From contig NC_090625.1 in NCBI RefSeq assembly GCF_004359215.1, positions 1,170,937 to 1,229,737 of the forward strand: a DNA stretch of 58,801 bases. The letters are read 5' to 3'. Within the stretch, counting starts at the first letter, position 1. Every line of letters begins with the position of its first letter. Positions 29,947 through 40,130 of this stretch are shown one piece after another. A program made the position numbers and the translations under genes. The stretch is from Bremia lactucae. Taxonomy: Eukaryota; Oomycota; Peronosporomycetes; Peronosporales; Peronosporaceae. The notes beneath the pieces were generated by a model that saw only the letters and a program-made list of their open reading frames with translations, made no database searches and was not told where the DNA came from.

Positions 29947-30443
29947 TGCGTTAGTCGGCTCCGCTTGTACCATCAGTACGCCGTTTCTTCCGCGGACGGA
30001 TCTGACAACCCCTTTCAAGAATCCCAAAAGATTATTGTGATCACGAACTAGACTTTAATGTTGAGTCTGGAGATTCTCATGCCGAATCCAAAATTCCTCG
30101 AAATCGCGACGAGCTGACGTCAGCTCGTCACGAAGAGCGTCATAGGTCGGATCTCATTTTTCCTCCTCCACCACAACCATCGGTGGATCCCACGGTGATC
30201 AACGTTTTCTGGTGGTTGTACCACCGTGATGTGAAGAAGCAACGAAAGAGTTATCTTTTTCGCTAGCGCGGTTATCCACCTTCGCATGACAGCTGGGAGC
30301 CTCGTCCCAGCTGGTTGTTGACGTTGAGGGCCTCATCCGTCAGCATAACGAGACCCATCCGGATCAGAAGGTCCATCGGAAAACACGCGCTTGTAAATCG
30401 ATTGCAAAACGTCAATCGCATCGCGCATATCGATAGAGATGCG
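29947..30443 (+). pseudogene. pol: GyF1 integrase C-terminal tail with chromodomain
   Basis: The plus strand resumes as SRLRLYHQYAVSSADGSD then NPFQESQ (29952-30020). A linker leads to the chromodomain remnant KKQRKSYLFR.RGYPPSHDSWEP (30230-30300) and the tail HRKTRACKSIAKRQSHRAYR, with a stop at about 30441. The chromodomain has an internal stop where Trp is expected (RWRGYP to R.RGYP). Confidence 0.83.
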
Positions 30444-30483
30444 AACCCTTCCCCGGGGCGAAAAAGGGAATAAACATCCTATT

Positions 30484-31445
30484 TCACCCGTTACGTGTTG
30501 TCGACACACTACAGACAGGGATCATCCCAAGTGAGGTATGGAAGTCCTGCCTCATGAGACGACCGGTGCAGTTTAAATCTTGCATTGGTAGGATTTCGTT
30601 TTTCAAACTCGCGAATCGCATTAAGCCTTTAAAGCCAGACTTCGCGTCCAATGTCTTTGACATCGCGAATAAATGCGTTCCAGGCTTACATAAACGAGCT
30701 TTTATCTCGCTTGTTGTTGCCACTATACCATCGATGGTTAAGAAAAGCATCGAGATAAAAATCTTTTTCAGCGCGAAAGTTCTTCGCGCTGGGATCAAGG
30801 CCATGTAACTTTGTCGCAATGACTTAGTGATATTTATTGTGAGGAGCTATCTCTCCAGACAAGCTACTGACTAGCCGTTCGGGCAAAAGCGACTTCTTCT
30901 CCGGGGCAAGACAAGACACTTAGTCTGCACTCCCCTAAGTGGTACCCACTGAAGCATGGGTCCCCCAAGAACTTTTTTTACGATGGCTTACGCCATCGTC
31001 ATCTCCACGCACAGAAATATGTGCGGGTGACGGCACGGGAGGTGGTGCTCGCGATAAGGGATCATCCTCATCGTCGGAACCAAAGATGCTATAGCAATTA
31101 CTATTATCACGTCTACCCGATTAATCCCCTCACTTGAAGGTTCATAGTCAGCCGCCTGACGACGTTCAGGCGACTGTTCCGCTCTCCCCGAGTCGGCCAT
31201 CTCCTCCAGCTCGCATTCATAGTTGACCGCCAAAGAGGGGTCGCACTCACGTGGTCTCACCAAGTGCAACCGCAACAATTAATGTTGCGGGAGAAGATGA
31301 TACTATGGCAGACGAAATGTCTGCCACAAGAGACAATAATGCGTCGCCGCGGCTGCATGTACCGCAGCCGAAGATTCTGCACTATTCGCTGACCGGAATG
31401 ACTCATTAACCATGCAATAGAATTGGAAATGATGGTTCTGACCAA
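30484..31445 (-). pseudogene. GyF1 accessory frame on the strand opposite pol
   Basis: Minus-strand frames between the 3' LTR and the pol stop give an acidic region (ELEEMADSGRAEQSPERRQ, about 31215-31155), SDDEDDPLSRAPPPVPSPAH (about 31075-31020), then SAKNFRAEKDFYLDAFLNHR and RDVKDIGREVWL, REFEKRNPTNARFKLHRSS (30790-30560), ending YLTWDDPCL near 30520. Several frameshifts and stops interrupt it. Its place and direction match the accessory frames of GyA2 and GyJ, but sequence similarity among the three is weak by eye. I recognise no family. Confidence 0.5.
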
Positions 31446-31529
31446 TCAACATCGCTTTCAATTAAGTGGTCTTATAGTGACCACTCCATTCAATGGCACT
31501 CAGAAAGATTGTCGTGCAAGGGGGGGTGA

Positions 31530-31969
31530 TGTAACGGGGTGTATCGTTACATGAAATTAACACTTAAAGGCTGTTAATTAACATTTTTTCTAAAAGAAAG
31601 ATAGTATTTTAAAATATTACTTTACATAGTAATATTCGGAAAGCTTATCCATTGGTAGATATAGGCCAATATATCTACTTGCTCCGCGGTCCAGTCAGCA
31701 CTGAACGCGCGCAAAGAGAGAGACAGATAAGACTTTATTACTGTTTTGTATTAGTATATAAAAAATAAGTTAGTATTAAATAGATAGAAACAGAAGAACT
31801 TAGCTATAAAAATACAGTTTACTTTAAACCCTATTTAAAGCAAGTGTTTTAAAGATAGTGTTCCTCTGCACGTACTAGTGTACGTGTAGTGACGTGAGGC
31901 GCCACTTGCACTGAAACAGTGCAAAGTGGAATTTTACTGAAGCAGTACAAGTTGGCAGTGCCCGTTACA
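31530..31969 (+). repeat. GyF1 3' LTR, complete
   Basis: It runs from TGTAACGGGG to CCCGTTACA, about 440 bp, after a G-rich tract (31518-31527). It contains hairpins with 9-bp stems at 31613-31636 and 31655-31678. The next bases, ATTATGG, begin CoG2 coding sequence. Confidence 0.92.
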
Positions 31970-32881
31970 ATTATGGAGTCGACTACGAAGAATCTTATAC
32001 GCCATTGCCCAAGTTTACGTCGGTTCGGATCGAGTTGAGTCTAGCGGCAAAGTATTCGCTCAAGTTGCATCAGATGGGTGTCAAGACAGCGTTCCTGAAT
32101 GTTGTGATGGATGAAGACACTTAGCGTGCATGCAGTGATCCGATTCACACTTGACGAAACGCATCTTGATCATAAAGTCGTCGATGGTCTAAATTCCACA
32201 TACGGGGTGACTGCTTTAACCCATATAGTGACTTCTCAAGCTTGCACACGCAAGCTGGATGATAAGCGTCGATATACCCATTTGGCTGTGCGGACAACGA
32301 CGACTTGGTCTTTGTTGTTTTGTATGTTGACGATCTGACCATCGTAAGCAGCAACAAGGAGTTTCTTACGTCAACCAAGCGTGCGTCGCGTGACCGATTC
32401 GAGATGACGGATCTCGGTGAGCTGAAGTGTGGAGATCAAGAGCGACCATGCGGCTGGCCATGTGACAATGCGGCAAACCAAGTTTCTCAAGTCTGTTTTG
32501 ACCAAGTTTTGTATGGCAGTAAGCCCGTGAAGACGCCTCAAGATCCTGGACTCAAGCGGACCAAGAAAATGTGTGAAGGCGGCTGTAATTATGAAGACAC
32601 GATGAAGAAGAACGTGCCCTACCGGAGGCATCATGTACTTGGTGGCTGCGACTCGTCCGGACCTTGCTGTGGCAGTGGGAGCATTATATCAATTTGCGGC
32701 TGATCCCTATCTAACAAACTTGCAGGCCGTTAAGCGTGTGCTAAGGTAACATCGACGCATTGCCTCGATTTTCCACGTAATGGTATCGCACCACTGCAAC
32801 GATTCTCGAATGCAGATTGGACTGGTGACGTGGAGACGCGACGGAGTTCTAGCATAAGGTGTCGAGTCGAGTGGGAGGGAG
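31970..32881 (+). pseudogene. pol: CoG2 copia reverse transcriptase/RNase H, right half
   Basis: The frame opens at once as YGVDYEESYTPLPKFTSVRI (from 31973) and continues to MGVKTAFLN and VMDEDT at 32120. A short inverted block follows (32121-32290). The plus strand resumes with [21 protein letters not shown] (YVDD site, 32298-32360), [31 protein letters not shown] and LVAATRPDLAVAVG (about 32640-32680). RNase H is largely lost before the LTR at 32882. Confidence 0.88.
32121..32290 (-). pseudogene. pol: CoG2 RT segment of about 170 bp, inverted in place
   Basis: The minus strand reads [20 protein letters not shown] then [12 protein letters not shown], the block that normally sits between KTAFLNG...DED and YVDD in this family. 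It is followed by [14 protein letters not shown] and SDHCMHA-like residues that would lead into [12 protein letters not shown]. Flipping 32121-32290 restores copia RT order. Confidence 0.87.
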
Positions 32882-33155
32882 TGTTGGCGAGGAAGCGGCT
32901 CGACCCATATCTAGATAGCACCGGTATGTACTGGTAATGGTCTACCGGTCTTCATATCCGACGGACGTTGTCCAAAGGTGGTTTACCGACGGCAGTTGTC
33001 TGACGGCGGGAATCAGGTCATTGGATGTTGTCATTGGAAGCTTCGAGAAGGTTCTAGAAGCTTTTCAGGTAAGAAAAAGTTGGCTTAGAGGTAGTAACAG
33101 AGCTTCCTAGCTAAGGACCATCACATGTTTACTTTGCATTTTGCCAAACTTTGCT
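32882..33155 (+). repeat. CoG2 3' LTR, slightly truncated
   Basis: It starts TGTTGGCGAGGAAGCGGCT after a GGGAGGGAG purine tract and aligns with the minus-strand CoG3 5' LTR (40130-39899). The last ten or so bases are missing; it stops at GCTCACTT. Confidence 0.82.
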
Positions 33156-34430
33156 CACTTAATTATTGTGACGTGGCCCCGGTAATCCCTTCGTCATAAT
33201 GTCTGCCACGTTTCACAGTACTCATGTACTCTTCGCCACGCTTGACTTCTTCACGTATGTGATGGTACTTGATGTCGATGTGCTTTGCACGGCCATGGTT
33301 GACAGGTTTCTCGGTCAACTTGATGCAGGATTTTTTTTTTTGTCTTTATATATATTGAGCTCCGGTCCTGACTCGCTTGCCGCATCCAAAATATCACCAA
33401 GTAAGTGCTGAATCCTATTGCCCTCTTGGACCACTAAGCTCAAGGCGATGCCGACAAAAAGACACTTGACTGTTTCTTGCTTCCCAGCTTACAGGAACAT
33501 GCATTAGCATTAAGGCATATCCAGAACTTGACTTGCGGTCGAAATGGTCGCCTGCCCAGTCTGCATCCGAGTAGCCGCGAAAGTCGACTTTATCACCAGG
33601 CTTTTTTTAAACAAATACTATGAGTCTTGCATCCTTGCAAATATCGAAGTAAGCGCTTTATTGCGACACAGTGCTCGACTTACGGATTTTCCATCAACCT
33701 CGATACGTATCCAACAGCAAACGCAATGTCCGACCGGGTTGGAGTCATTAGATGCATGACTGCACCCACAGCTTCACGAAACGGCGCGTTCACCTTAGTC
33801 GGGATATCGCTTGACTTACGGCGTGAACTTATATCCGTTGGACTTATTAATTCCTTGCAGCGATCCATGCCAAAACGCTCGAGAATGTCGTCGACGTACC
33901 GCCGTTGACACATTCTCACGCTGCCATCGTCATTGGCCACAAGCCCGATGCCCAACTTAGATGCATACTTGCCACTGTCGGTCATCTTGAAGCGTCCTTT
34001 TAAGTCGGTCTAAGTACGCAATTAGCTCCGTCGAGCTCCCAGTGACTAATACATCGTCGACGTAAACCAGCAGAAGCATGCAATACCCTTCCATAATCTT
34101 GATGTAGAGGCATGGATGGCCGAAACTTGAAAACCAATTGAGCATACAAATTCGCCGAAAGTCTCGTTCGACACACGCGAAGCTTGTTTTAGGCCATAAA
34201 TTGCCTTGATCAGCTCAAGACAATCAAAGTCTTTGTCGAGCTCGACCCTTCTGCCGTAACATAGTACACGATTTCTCTCAAAACTCCACATAGAAAGACT
34301 GTCACCACATCCAATTGATCAAGTGGCCAGCTAAATTACTTGGTCAAAGCAATAACCATGCGCAACGTGACGTACTTGACTACAGGGGAAAACATTTCCG
34401 TGTAGTCGATCCCATATTTTGCTTGAATCC
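33156..34430 (-). pseudogene. pol: CoD5 reverse transcriptase and RNase H
   Basis: Minus strand: the RT start region YGIDYTEMFSPVVKYVTLRM (about 34415-34355), then DFDCLELIKAIYGLKQASRV (34235-34175), YCMLLLVYVDDVLVTGSSTE (YVDD, 34085-34030), and the frame 33985-33680 with VRMCQRRYVDDILERFGMDR and GAVMHLMTPTRSDIAFAVGY. RNase H follows as GYSDADWAGDHFDRKSSSG (about 33575-33520) and AKHIDIKYHHIREEV (about 33290-33245). The end of pol is missing. Scattered frameshifts are present. Confidence 0.87.
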
Positions 34431-35830
34431 CTTAGCTACAAGACGAACCTTGTATTTCTCGATAGAGCTGTCGGCTTTATGCTTGATCCTGAAGACCCAT
34501 TTGGTTCAAATAGCGTGTTTTCCGCCGGGAGCTTTGCAGCTCGAAATACTCTACGAAGCTGTATCGAATCTAGCTCAGCTCGAATCGCCTTGCGCCAATG
34601 AAGCCAGTCGGTCCACTTATAGCATCTTGAAACGTAATTGGCTCAGACAAGTCTATAGCTTCAACAGCATTAGCACTTGCACGCCAAAACGTAGGAGGAG
34701 TCGAGTCACTGATTTCATCTTCGAAAGCACCAAAATCTTGGTCCAGACTTGGCCCTTTTAAGGCGCTTGAACGCCGCTTGGCTCGACGTGAGTCCATCTC
34801 TTCGAGTGCACTTGCTTCTTCCAATCCAGTGTTAAGCGGCTCAGAACTTGATACCTTAAACGATCTAGTCGAGCCATTTACCACGGATTTGAAGCAGACT
34901 GGGAAACGCAACCCTTCGTGTGTATGTTTATACGTCATCGCTTAATTCGAGGATGAAAAGTCGAGTTTTGCTTCTTCAATATCAGCAAAGATGTTAGCTG
35001 TCAAATCACCAAGACTTGACTCGTTAAACGTGACATCTCGACTGATCACCGCTCTTTTTCATAGCCTACGAACAAACCAAGTTGAGACTTCGGATCTCAC
35101 TCCAGCCGCTTTTCCTTCGGAGTCAAAACGTATGCTCGACAGCCAAAGACACGCATATGCTTGACGCTTGGCTTGGACTTGCGTACAAACTTTTGTTTCT
35201 TGATCATGGGTGATGAAAGGCGGTTCTTGACGTAAATTGCCGTCCTGCGTATGGACCTTCAGTATGTACATCTTGAAAAAGTCCTCGCTTTCCGACTTGG
35301 CACGCAAGAAAAATCTCTTCATGCATCCGCTGGCCTCATCCGCAATTCGTAATAGGTACTTGCTGCCACCAAGCGATTCTTTCTTCATTGGACCGCAGAT
35401 TTCGAAATGCAGCAGCTCGAATGAGGAGTACCGACGCTTATCATGGTTGCTTAGAAACGGTTTTTGGATCCTATTTCTTCTTGGCATCCACGACACACGC
35501 TTGATAAGCTTGATGCCGGTGGTGTAGAGGCATTCAGTTTTCGCAGCACGTCGTTCGAAGCATAACCCATACGCGAATGCAAGTATGTATTGATGTTTGA
35601 AGTCGCCGAATTAGCCGAACGCTGTGGAGTTCGAAGCTAGTAAAGACCGTCGACGAGGTCAGTCGTCGCCACAACTTGCTTTGAGCTTTTTGAGCAATAT
35701 TCATGCGTGCTCCGTCAAACACGACTTGAAATTGATCACTTTGTTGATACGCGGGACAGAAAGCAAGTTCTTGCCCATCTTCGGTACATACACCGGGTCT
35801 TTAATTTCGATTTCGCGCGTGGCACCGTTA
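34431..35830 (-). pseudogene. pol: CoD5 integrase (core deleted) and acidic linker
   Basis: The frame 35496-35059 reads RRNRIQKPFLSNHDKRRYSS, FELLHFEICGPMKKESLGGS then KYLLRIADEASGCMKRFFLR, the integrase N-terminal half. It passes straight to QAYACLWLSSIRFDSEGKAA, so the middle of the core with the second catalytic Asp is deleted. The linker frame 34938-34570 is Ser/Glu-rich (SSEPLNTGLEEASALEEMDS). This cannot be an active integrase. Confidence 0.83.
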
Positions 35831-36855
35831 AGTAGGACTACTTGTTCAACAATAGACCCAACGCCAATAATCTTTGTTTGTTGCCATCAGCAAGCTCGCC
35901 TTGGACTTGCTCGTCCGGTGTTGAAAACTTGGACTTGTCGTACCATATATGATGAGTGACGCCACTGTCAATAGCCCACATTCCTGGCATATTCTTGCCT
36001 GTCGACAACACGCATTCCAGAGTAACCACAAATGCGACTCGGTCGTATTGGTAGTCGTCGTTGTGCCGATACTGCGCGTTGCTAGCACCGCGTCCACGAT
36101 TTAGTCTGCCGCGTCAAGTACCACGATTGTCGTCCTTTCGCTTAGTCCAGCAGTGCTCTACCGCATACCCCCCACTTTCCGCAATACGTACATCGGCGGG
36201 ACTCTCGCTCGGCACTTAACGCTTTTGCTGCGTCTTCAGCTTGCACCGTTGCGAACCTATCACCTTGTCGTTTGATTTGCTCGTCGTCAGCACCTTCACA
36301 ACGTCTTGCGTCCGCAATTCTGCAATGTATAAATTTAGCATGGCATTCTCCAAGCTTTTCGGGAGACTGCAAAGCAGACAGATTGCAACGTCTGCATTCT
36401 CCATCTTGGCGCCGATAATGCTAAGCTTGGCGCTGATGTTGAGTAACTCGTTGCAGTGACGCAAAAAGTTGTCGCCTTTCACCATATCCATGCTAAATAG
36501 CTAGCTCTTTAAGGTAATAGCGCCCAGCCTTCTGCGATCCGCTAAACAGTGTCTTAATGCGTGTCCAGGCAACCCAGGCTTCTCCACAGTCGTCAACCAC
36601 GTGATGATAGTCTGTGTCCATATGAAGTAGCATTAGGCCAAACGCGATATTGCTGGCCTTGACATTTTTGTCCCTGGCACGAGTGTCTGCAAACGATGGA
36701 GTCACCTCACGGCTGACCACTTGCCACACCGACTTGGTAGGGAACACGCCACGCATGTAGCGGTTCCACGTGGCATATTTATTGCCAGTAAAGTTGTCGA
36801 TAGCAATCTTTGCCAAAAAACTTGAGCAGAAGTCATGGTCGTTGGGCTCATAACC
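35831..36855 (-). pseudogene. gag: CoD5 gag, knuckle and protease
   Basis: Minus strand: gag frame 36816-36493 ([37 protein letters not shown]) and 36491-36216 ([33 protein letters not shown]). A CCHC-like knuckle CTYCGKWGVCGRAL at about 36205-36165 has lost its His. The protease MWAIDSGVTHHIWYDKSKFS (35985-35930) has the catalytic DSG. Confidence 0.87.
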
Positions 36856-37172
36856 TGTTGAAGACTAAAGCGGATGATCAAGAGAGCGAAAAGGAAAGGG
36901 AGCGAAGCGAAGAGTCTGCGCGATGTTGCGAAGACACTTGAGTTAGGGAAAGAATACTTTGAAGCGATGTTGCGAAGACACTTGAGTCAGGGAAAGAGTA
37001 CTTTGAAGTGACTGATTTTTTTTATTGTGGCTTACACTTCTACTTCTCGTAATGACTCATTTATATATAGTCTAATTTACTATACTATAGAATAAGTAAA
37101 TACTATGCTAGATCCGATGTTTGGATTCGACCGGTTTGGGTTGTGTACATTACCTGAAGCCCATAACCTTCA
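36856..37172 (-). repeat. CoD5 5' LTR
   Basis: On the minus strand it starts TGAAGGTTATGGGC at 37172 and ends CTTCAACA at 36856, followed by the GGTTATGAGCCC motif. It aligns with 24139-24385 but is longer, partly because of a 44-bp tandem duplication (36920-37007). Confidence 0.78.
36920..37007. repeat. 44-bp tandem duplication in CoD5 LTR
   Basis: Two adjacent copies (36920-36963 and 36964-37007) start GCGATGTTGCGAAGACACTT and differ at about two positions. The CoD4 LTR has no counterpart. Confidence 0.9.
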
Positions 37173-37900
37173 ATAATGGCCGATGCCAAACTTCTGTGCA
37201 AAGCCTTGGCTACTGGACGCGCCTTGTACAGCTCCACTTTACCATTTTGATTCCTTGACGCATAACACTCATCGATTGCCAATTGGCTTGCGTCCTTTTC
37301 GTAGCGGCACAAGGTCCAAGTCTTTTCTTCGAAAGTAGTTCCATTTCCGAGTTGGATGCTTCTTGCCGCTTCGCTGCGTCGCTGGATTCATCGCCGAATT
37401 GAACGTGGTCGACATTTTTTCCACAAATCCACAGCATACGCAGCATACGCAGCCTCGAAAGCTTGTGCCGTAGCGGATATTTCTTCGAGCAATTGGCATT
37501 GACTTTGTCGCTTAGGCATTGAAATTAATGCTGCTTTCTCGAGCGATTGAGTCCTCTGGTGCCGCTTGCTGTCAGGTTCAGTTTCTTCGCTCCGCTCACA
37601 TTCTTCATTTTCATGATCAGTTTCTTCGAGCTATGGGAAGTCTTTATCAGCCAATTCATCGTCATCGTGAACGACGATCTCGCTATTTGACGGACGCATT
37701 TCCCACTTTCAAAAGTTTCTTCCATAAATTTTGAGTCGCGACTCACAAGTACACGGCCACTCTCAATCGAAACCCTTTTTATGCACCGAGAAGCCGAGAA
37801 ACTGACAGCGTACCGATCGAGCGTTAAGCTTGCGACGTTTTTCCTTAGGAACTGTCACAAATGCATGGCAATTCAACACCTTCAGATTTGCAAGCACTGG
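37173..37900 (-). pseudogene. pol: CoG3 acidic linker and reverse transcriptase N-terminus
   Basis: Minus strand: the linker FTMTMNWLIKTSHSSKKLIMK-type frame (37746-37525) is the shifted form of the acidic CoG linker. Then RKHPTRKWNYFRRKDLDLVP / MCRYEKDASQLAIDECYASR gives the RT lead-in, ending VAKGFAQKFGIGHY in one frame at 37177. The next natural residues, GVDYEESYTP, are at 31976 on the plus strand (CoG2). Confidence 0.8.
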
Positions 37901-38640
37901 TTTATCCCGGTCCGAACCTGACAGTCTGACTTTGCCATATTAATACCTCGCGTTGGACAGCGATTGCAAAGGAAGGTAGCTGTCATGACAGCTTCGCCCC
38001 AACACGTCTTTGGCAATCCAGCGTGCTCAAACATGCATCGTGCGCATTCCACTAGCGTGTGAATTATACAATCAGTTACCCCATTCAGTTGCAGTTTGTA
38101 GGGTAGCGTGAACTTTTGCTCAATACCACGCCGCTTGCAGAACTTGGCCGATTCGCCGACGTGTATTCACCACCGTTGTCACACCGAAGAGCTTTGACAA
38201 CTCCGCCGATCTGAGTCTCAGCGAGCCCAACAAACTTGGCGAATTTGTCTGAGACCTCCGACTTGCATCATAACAAGAAAACGGTGGTAAAGTGCGAGCT
38301 CATCTGTAGTGTGAGGAAGTACGCTTACCGCTTAAAGCCGCTGACTGCATAGGACGGCACACGTCACTATGAATGGCTTCTAGCAGCCTCTTTGCATGAT
38401 GAGGCGACTTTTGCATGAAACTCGCTCGCGTCCGTTTGCCAAGTGCGCAATCATTGCACAGCTCCCACTGTTTGACTGACGCAAGATCAATTCCAATGCC
38501 ATAGTTCTTCTTGACGATGGTGCCTAGACCACCATGGCCATAGTGCCAAGTCGAAGGTTCCATAGGTACGAAGTGATATCCCCATAGCATCTCCACGAGC
38601 TTGTCACATTGACTTCGTGCGAACGGGCGGCATCCATAGC
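37901..38640 (-). pseudogene. pol: CoG3 integrase and GAG-pre-integrase
   Basis: The frame 38596-38300 reads MLWGYHFVPMEPSTWHYGHG then GLGTIVKKNYGIGIDLASVK, QWELCNDCALGKRTRASFMQ and SPHHAKRLLEAIHSDVCRPM: the copia pre-integrase with its CDDC-type zinc residues and the integrase start. The core follows in broken frames (KALRCDNGGEYTSANR region, about 38190-38130; MHRTLVECARCMFEHAGLPK, 38060-38000). Confidence 0.83.
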
Positions 38641-39890
38641 GTAAACAGCCCTTTACTCACGGGATCCAAGATTTCACTGCATTAGTTTTGCCTTGACAAA
38701 GCAGCCATCGCATTCGAACGTGACCGGTCCAACATCCTTTGTAAAGCGTCCAACGGAGAGAAGGTTGCGCGATAGCTTTGGAATGTACTATACTCCGCGA
38801 AGCATACCCTTTTTCATTCCACGGGACGTCTTCATGGACATTACAATGTCACCAGTCCCGATTCCCTGAACGACACCGTCGTCTGCTAAGTGAACGTCCA
38901 CCAAAGGAATATCCTTGTACTTCTTCATAAACTCTTTCGAGCACATGTGCTGAGTAGCACCCGAGTCGACAGCCATGCGCAACTTGACTTGGTTGTCTTC
39001 AAGTTTCCATTAACCGAAAATAAGATAGTCGCCAGAGTCGTCTTCACTCTGCGCGACGTTTGCACGCTGTGGTTGCGTCCGCTCTGTGTCATCACTAATT
39101 CGCTCGAGGTACTTAGCGATCTAGTGCCCATGCCCCCCACAGTAGTGACAGGCACTGTTGGCTTTGACCGGTGCTTGGCGTTCCTTATGCCGTCCCTTGT
39201 CATAAACGCTTGTCCTTGCCCGTGCGCGGCTCCATCGACGCCGCCACCTTGTTCCTTGCGTTTCATATCTTCATACAGTAGCCGAGAAACCACAAGCTTC
39301 CACGACAGCGATTCGGATCTCGACTCCAACGCTGTGATGAGAAACGCAAACGACTCGCTTAGCTTTGCGAGAAGCGTGATGACCAGGTCGTCCTCGCTGA
39401 CCCGAGTGCCAACCGCATCGAGCTGCTCCGCCAGCGTTTTGGAAGTTGATGTGCTAAAGCACGTTATCACCTTCGTCTATCGTCGTCGTGAAGAAGCGCC
39501 GACGTAGAAAGAGCTTGTTGGTCAAACTCTTCTTCTCGAAATGTCCTCCAAGACGCGACCATGCATCATGCGTGCCGTTTACCGACCAAACCAAATGCAG
39601 TTGCGAATCCTCCATCGCAAGAGAAATCATCGCCATAACCTTGCACGATTTACGCTTGTAGGTCGCCTGGATTATCGGATTTGATAGGTGCTCAGGCTTT
39701 ACCTCCCCGATCACCACTCTCATAGGTCCCGCTCATCCAGCACCATTTGCATCTTGAATTTCTATAGGTTGAATTTTGTTCCTTCGAACTTGTTGATGCG
39801 AGCGGCCGTGGTCACATCAGTGTTCATAGCAACGACGAAGGCAGGGGCGTGGGTGGCAGAGTCTGCTGGTCTTCGGCTCATAACCTAATG
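38641..39890 (-). pseudogene. gag: CoG3 gag, knuckle and protease
   Basis: Minus strand: the gag core 39723-39454 (VVIGEVKPEHLSNPIIQATY, MISLAMEDSQLHLVW, GTHDAWSRLGGHFEKKSLTN) and 39470-38925 with KTLAEQLDAVGTRVSEDDLV and LLAKLSESFAFLITALESRS. The knuckle region (CHYCGGHGH, about 39150-39120) is followed by the protease start MRMAVDSGATQHMCSKEFMK (38982-38925) with DVHLADDGVVQGIGTGDIVM. DSGA is intact. A frameshift near 39454 splits the gag. Confidence 0.87.
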
Positions 39891-39898
39891 TAAAGGTC

Positions 39899-40130
39899 AA
39901 GTGAGCACTAGTTAGGAGAAGGCAATAAAGGTCCTTCGCTCGTAATTTCTATTACTACCTCTAAGCCAACCATTACCTAAGAAGCTTTCAGTGGCGTCAT
40001 CTTAATGATGTCATACCCGCCGTCGGAAAACCACCTTCGGACAACCTCCATTGGATAAGTATACCGGTTGACTATTACCAGTACTTACCAGTTCTATCCT
40101 GATATGGGTCTAGCCGCTTCCTCGCCAACA
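39899..40130 (-). repeat. CoG3 5' LTR
   Basis: Minus strand starts TGTTGGCGAGGAAGCGGCT at 40130 and ends CCTTTACA at 39899, before the TTAGGTTATGAGCC motif shared by copia leaders here. It aligns with 32882-33155. Confidence 0.85.

Larger units (their letters stand above)
25292..31969 (+). mobile_element. GyF1, Ty3/gypsy element with both LTRs, inverted integrase block and convergent accessory ORF
   Basis: The 5' LTR (25292-25620) lacks its first 109 bp; the 3' LTR (31530-31969) is complete, TGTAACGGGG...CCCGTTACA. Between them are the primer site, gag, knuckle, protease remnant, RT, RNase H, integrase (core flipped at 29021-29946), chromodomain and a minus-strand accessory frame, then a G-rich tract (31518-31527). 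The flanks belong to different copia families, CoE on the left and CoG on the right. The whole element is dense in short perfect hairpins. Confidence 0.92.
33156..37172 (-). mobile_element. CoD5, copia element nested in CoG3
   Basis: Minus-strand order is LTR (37172-36856), gag, knuckle, protease, shortened integrase, linker, RT and RNase H, ending near 33156 without a recognisable 3' LTR. Its LTR start directly follows ATTAT in the CoG3 RT. It is the longest CoD copy in the window. Confidence 0.85.
37173..40130 (-). mobile_element. CoG3, copia element nested in CoL, interrupted by CoD5
   Basis: The minus strand runs from the LTR (40130-39899) through gag, knuckle, protease, integrase, linker and the beginning of RT, cut at 37173-37177 (ATTAT) by CoD5. 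It is the best copy of family CoG for gag to integrase. Its left end fits exactly onto CoG2 at 31970. Confidence 0.87.

Noticed and set aside
30097..30135. Short palindrome GAGCTGACGTCAGCTC as a regulatory operator
   Set aside because: It is one of many similar hairpins spread through GyF1 and has no special position.
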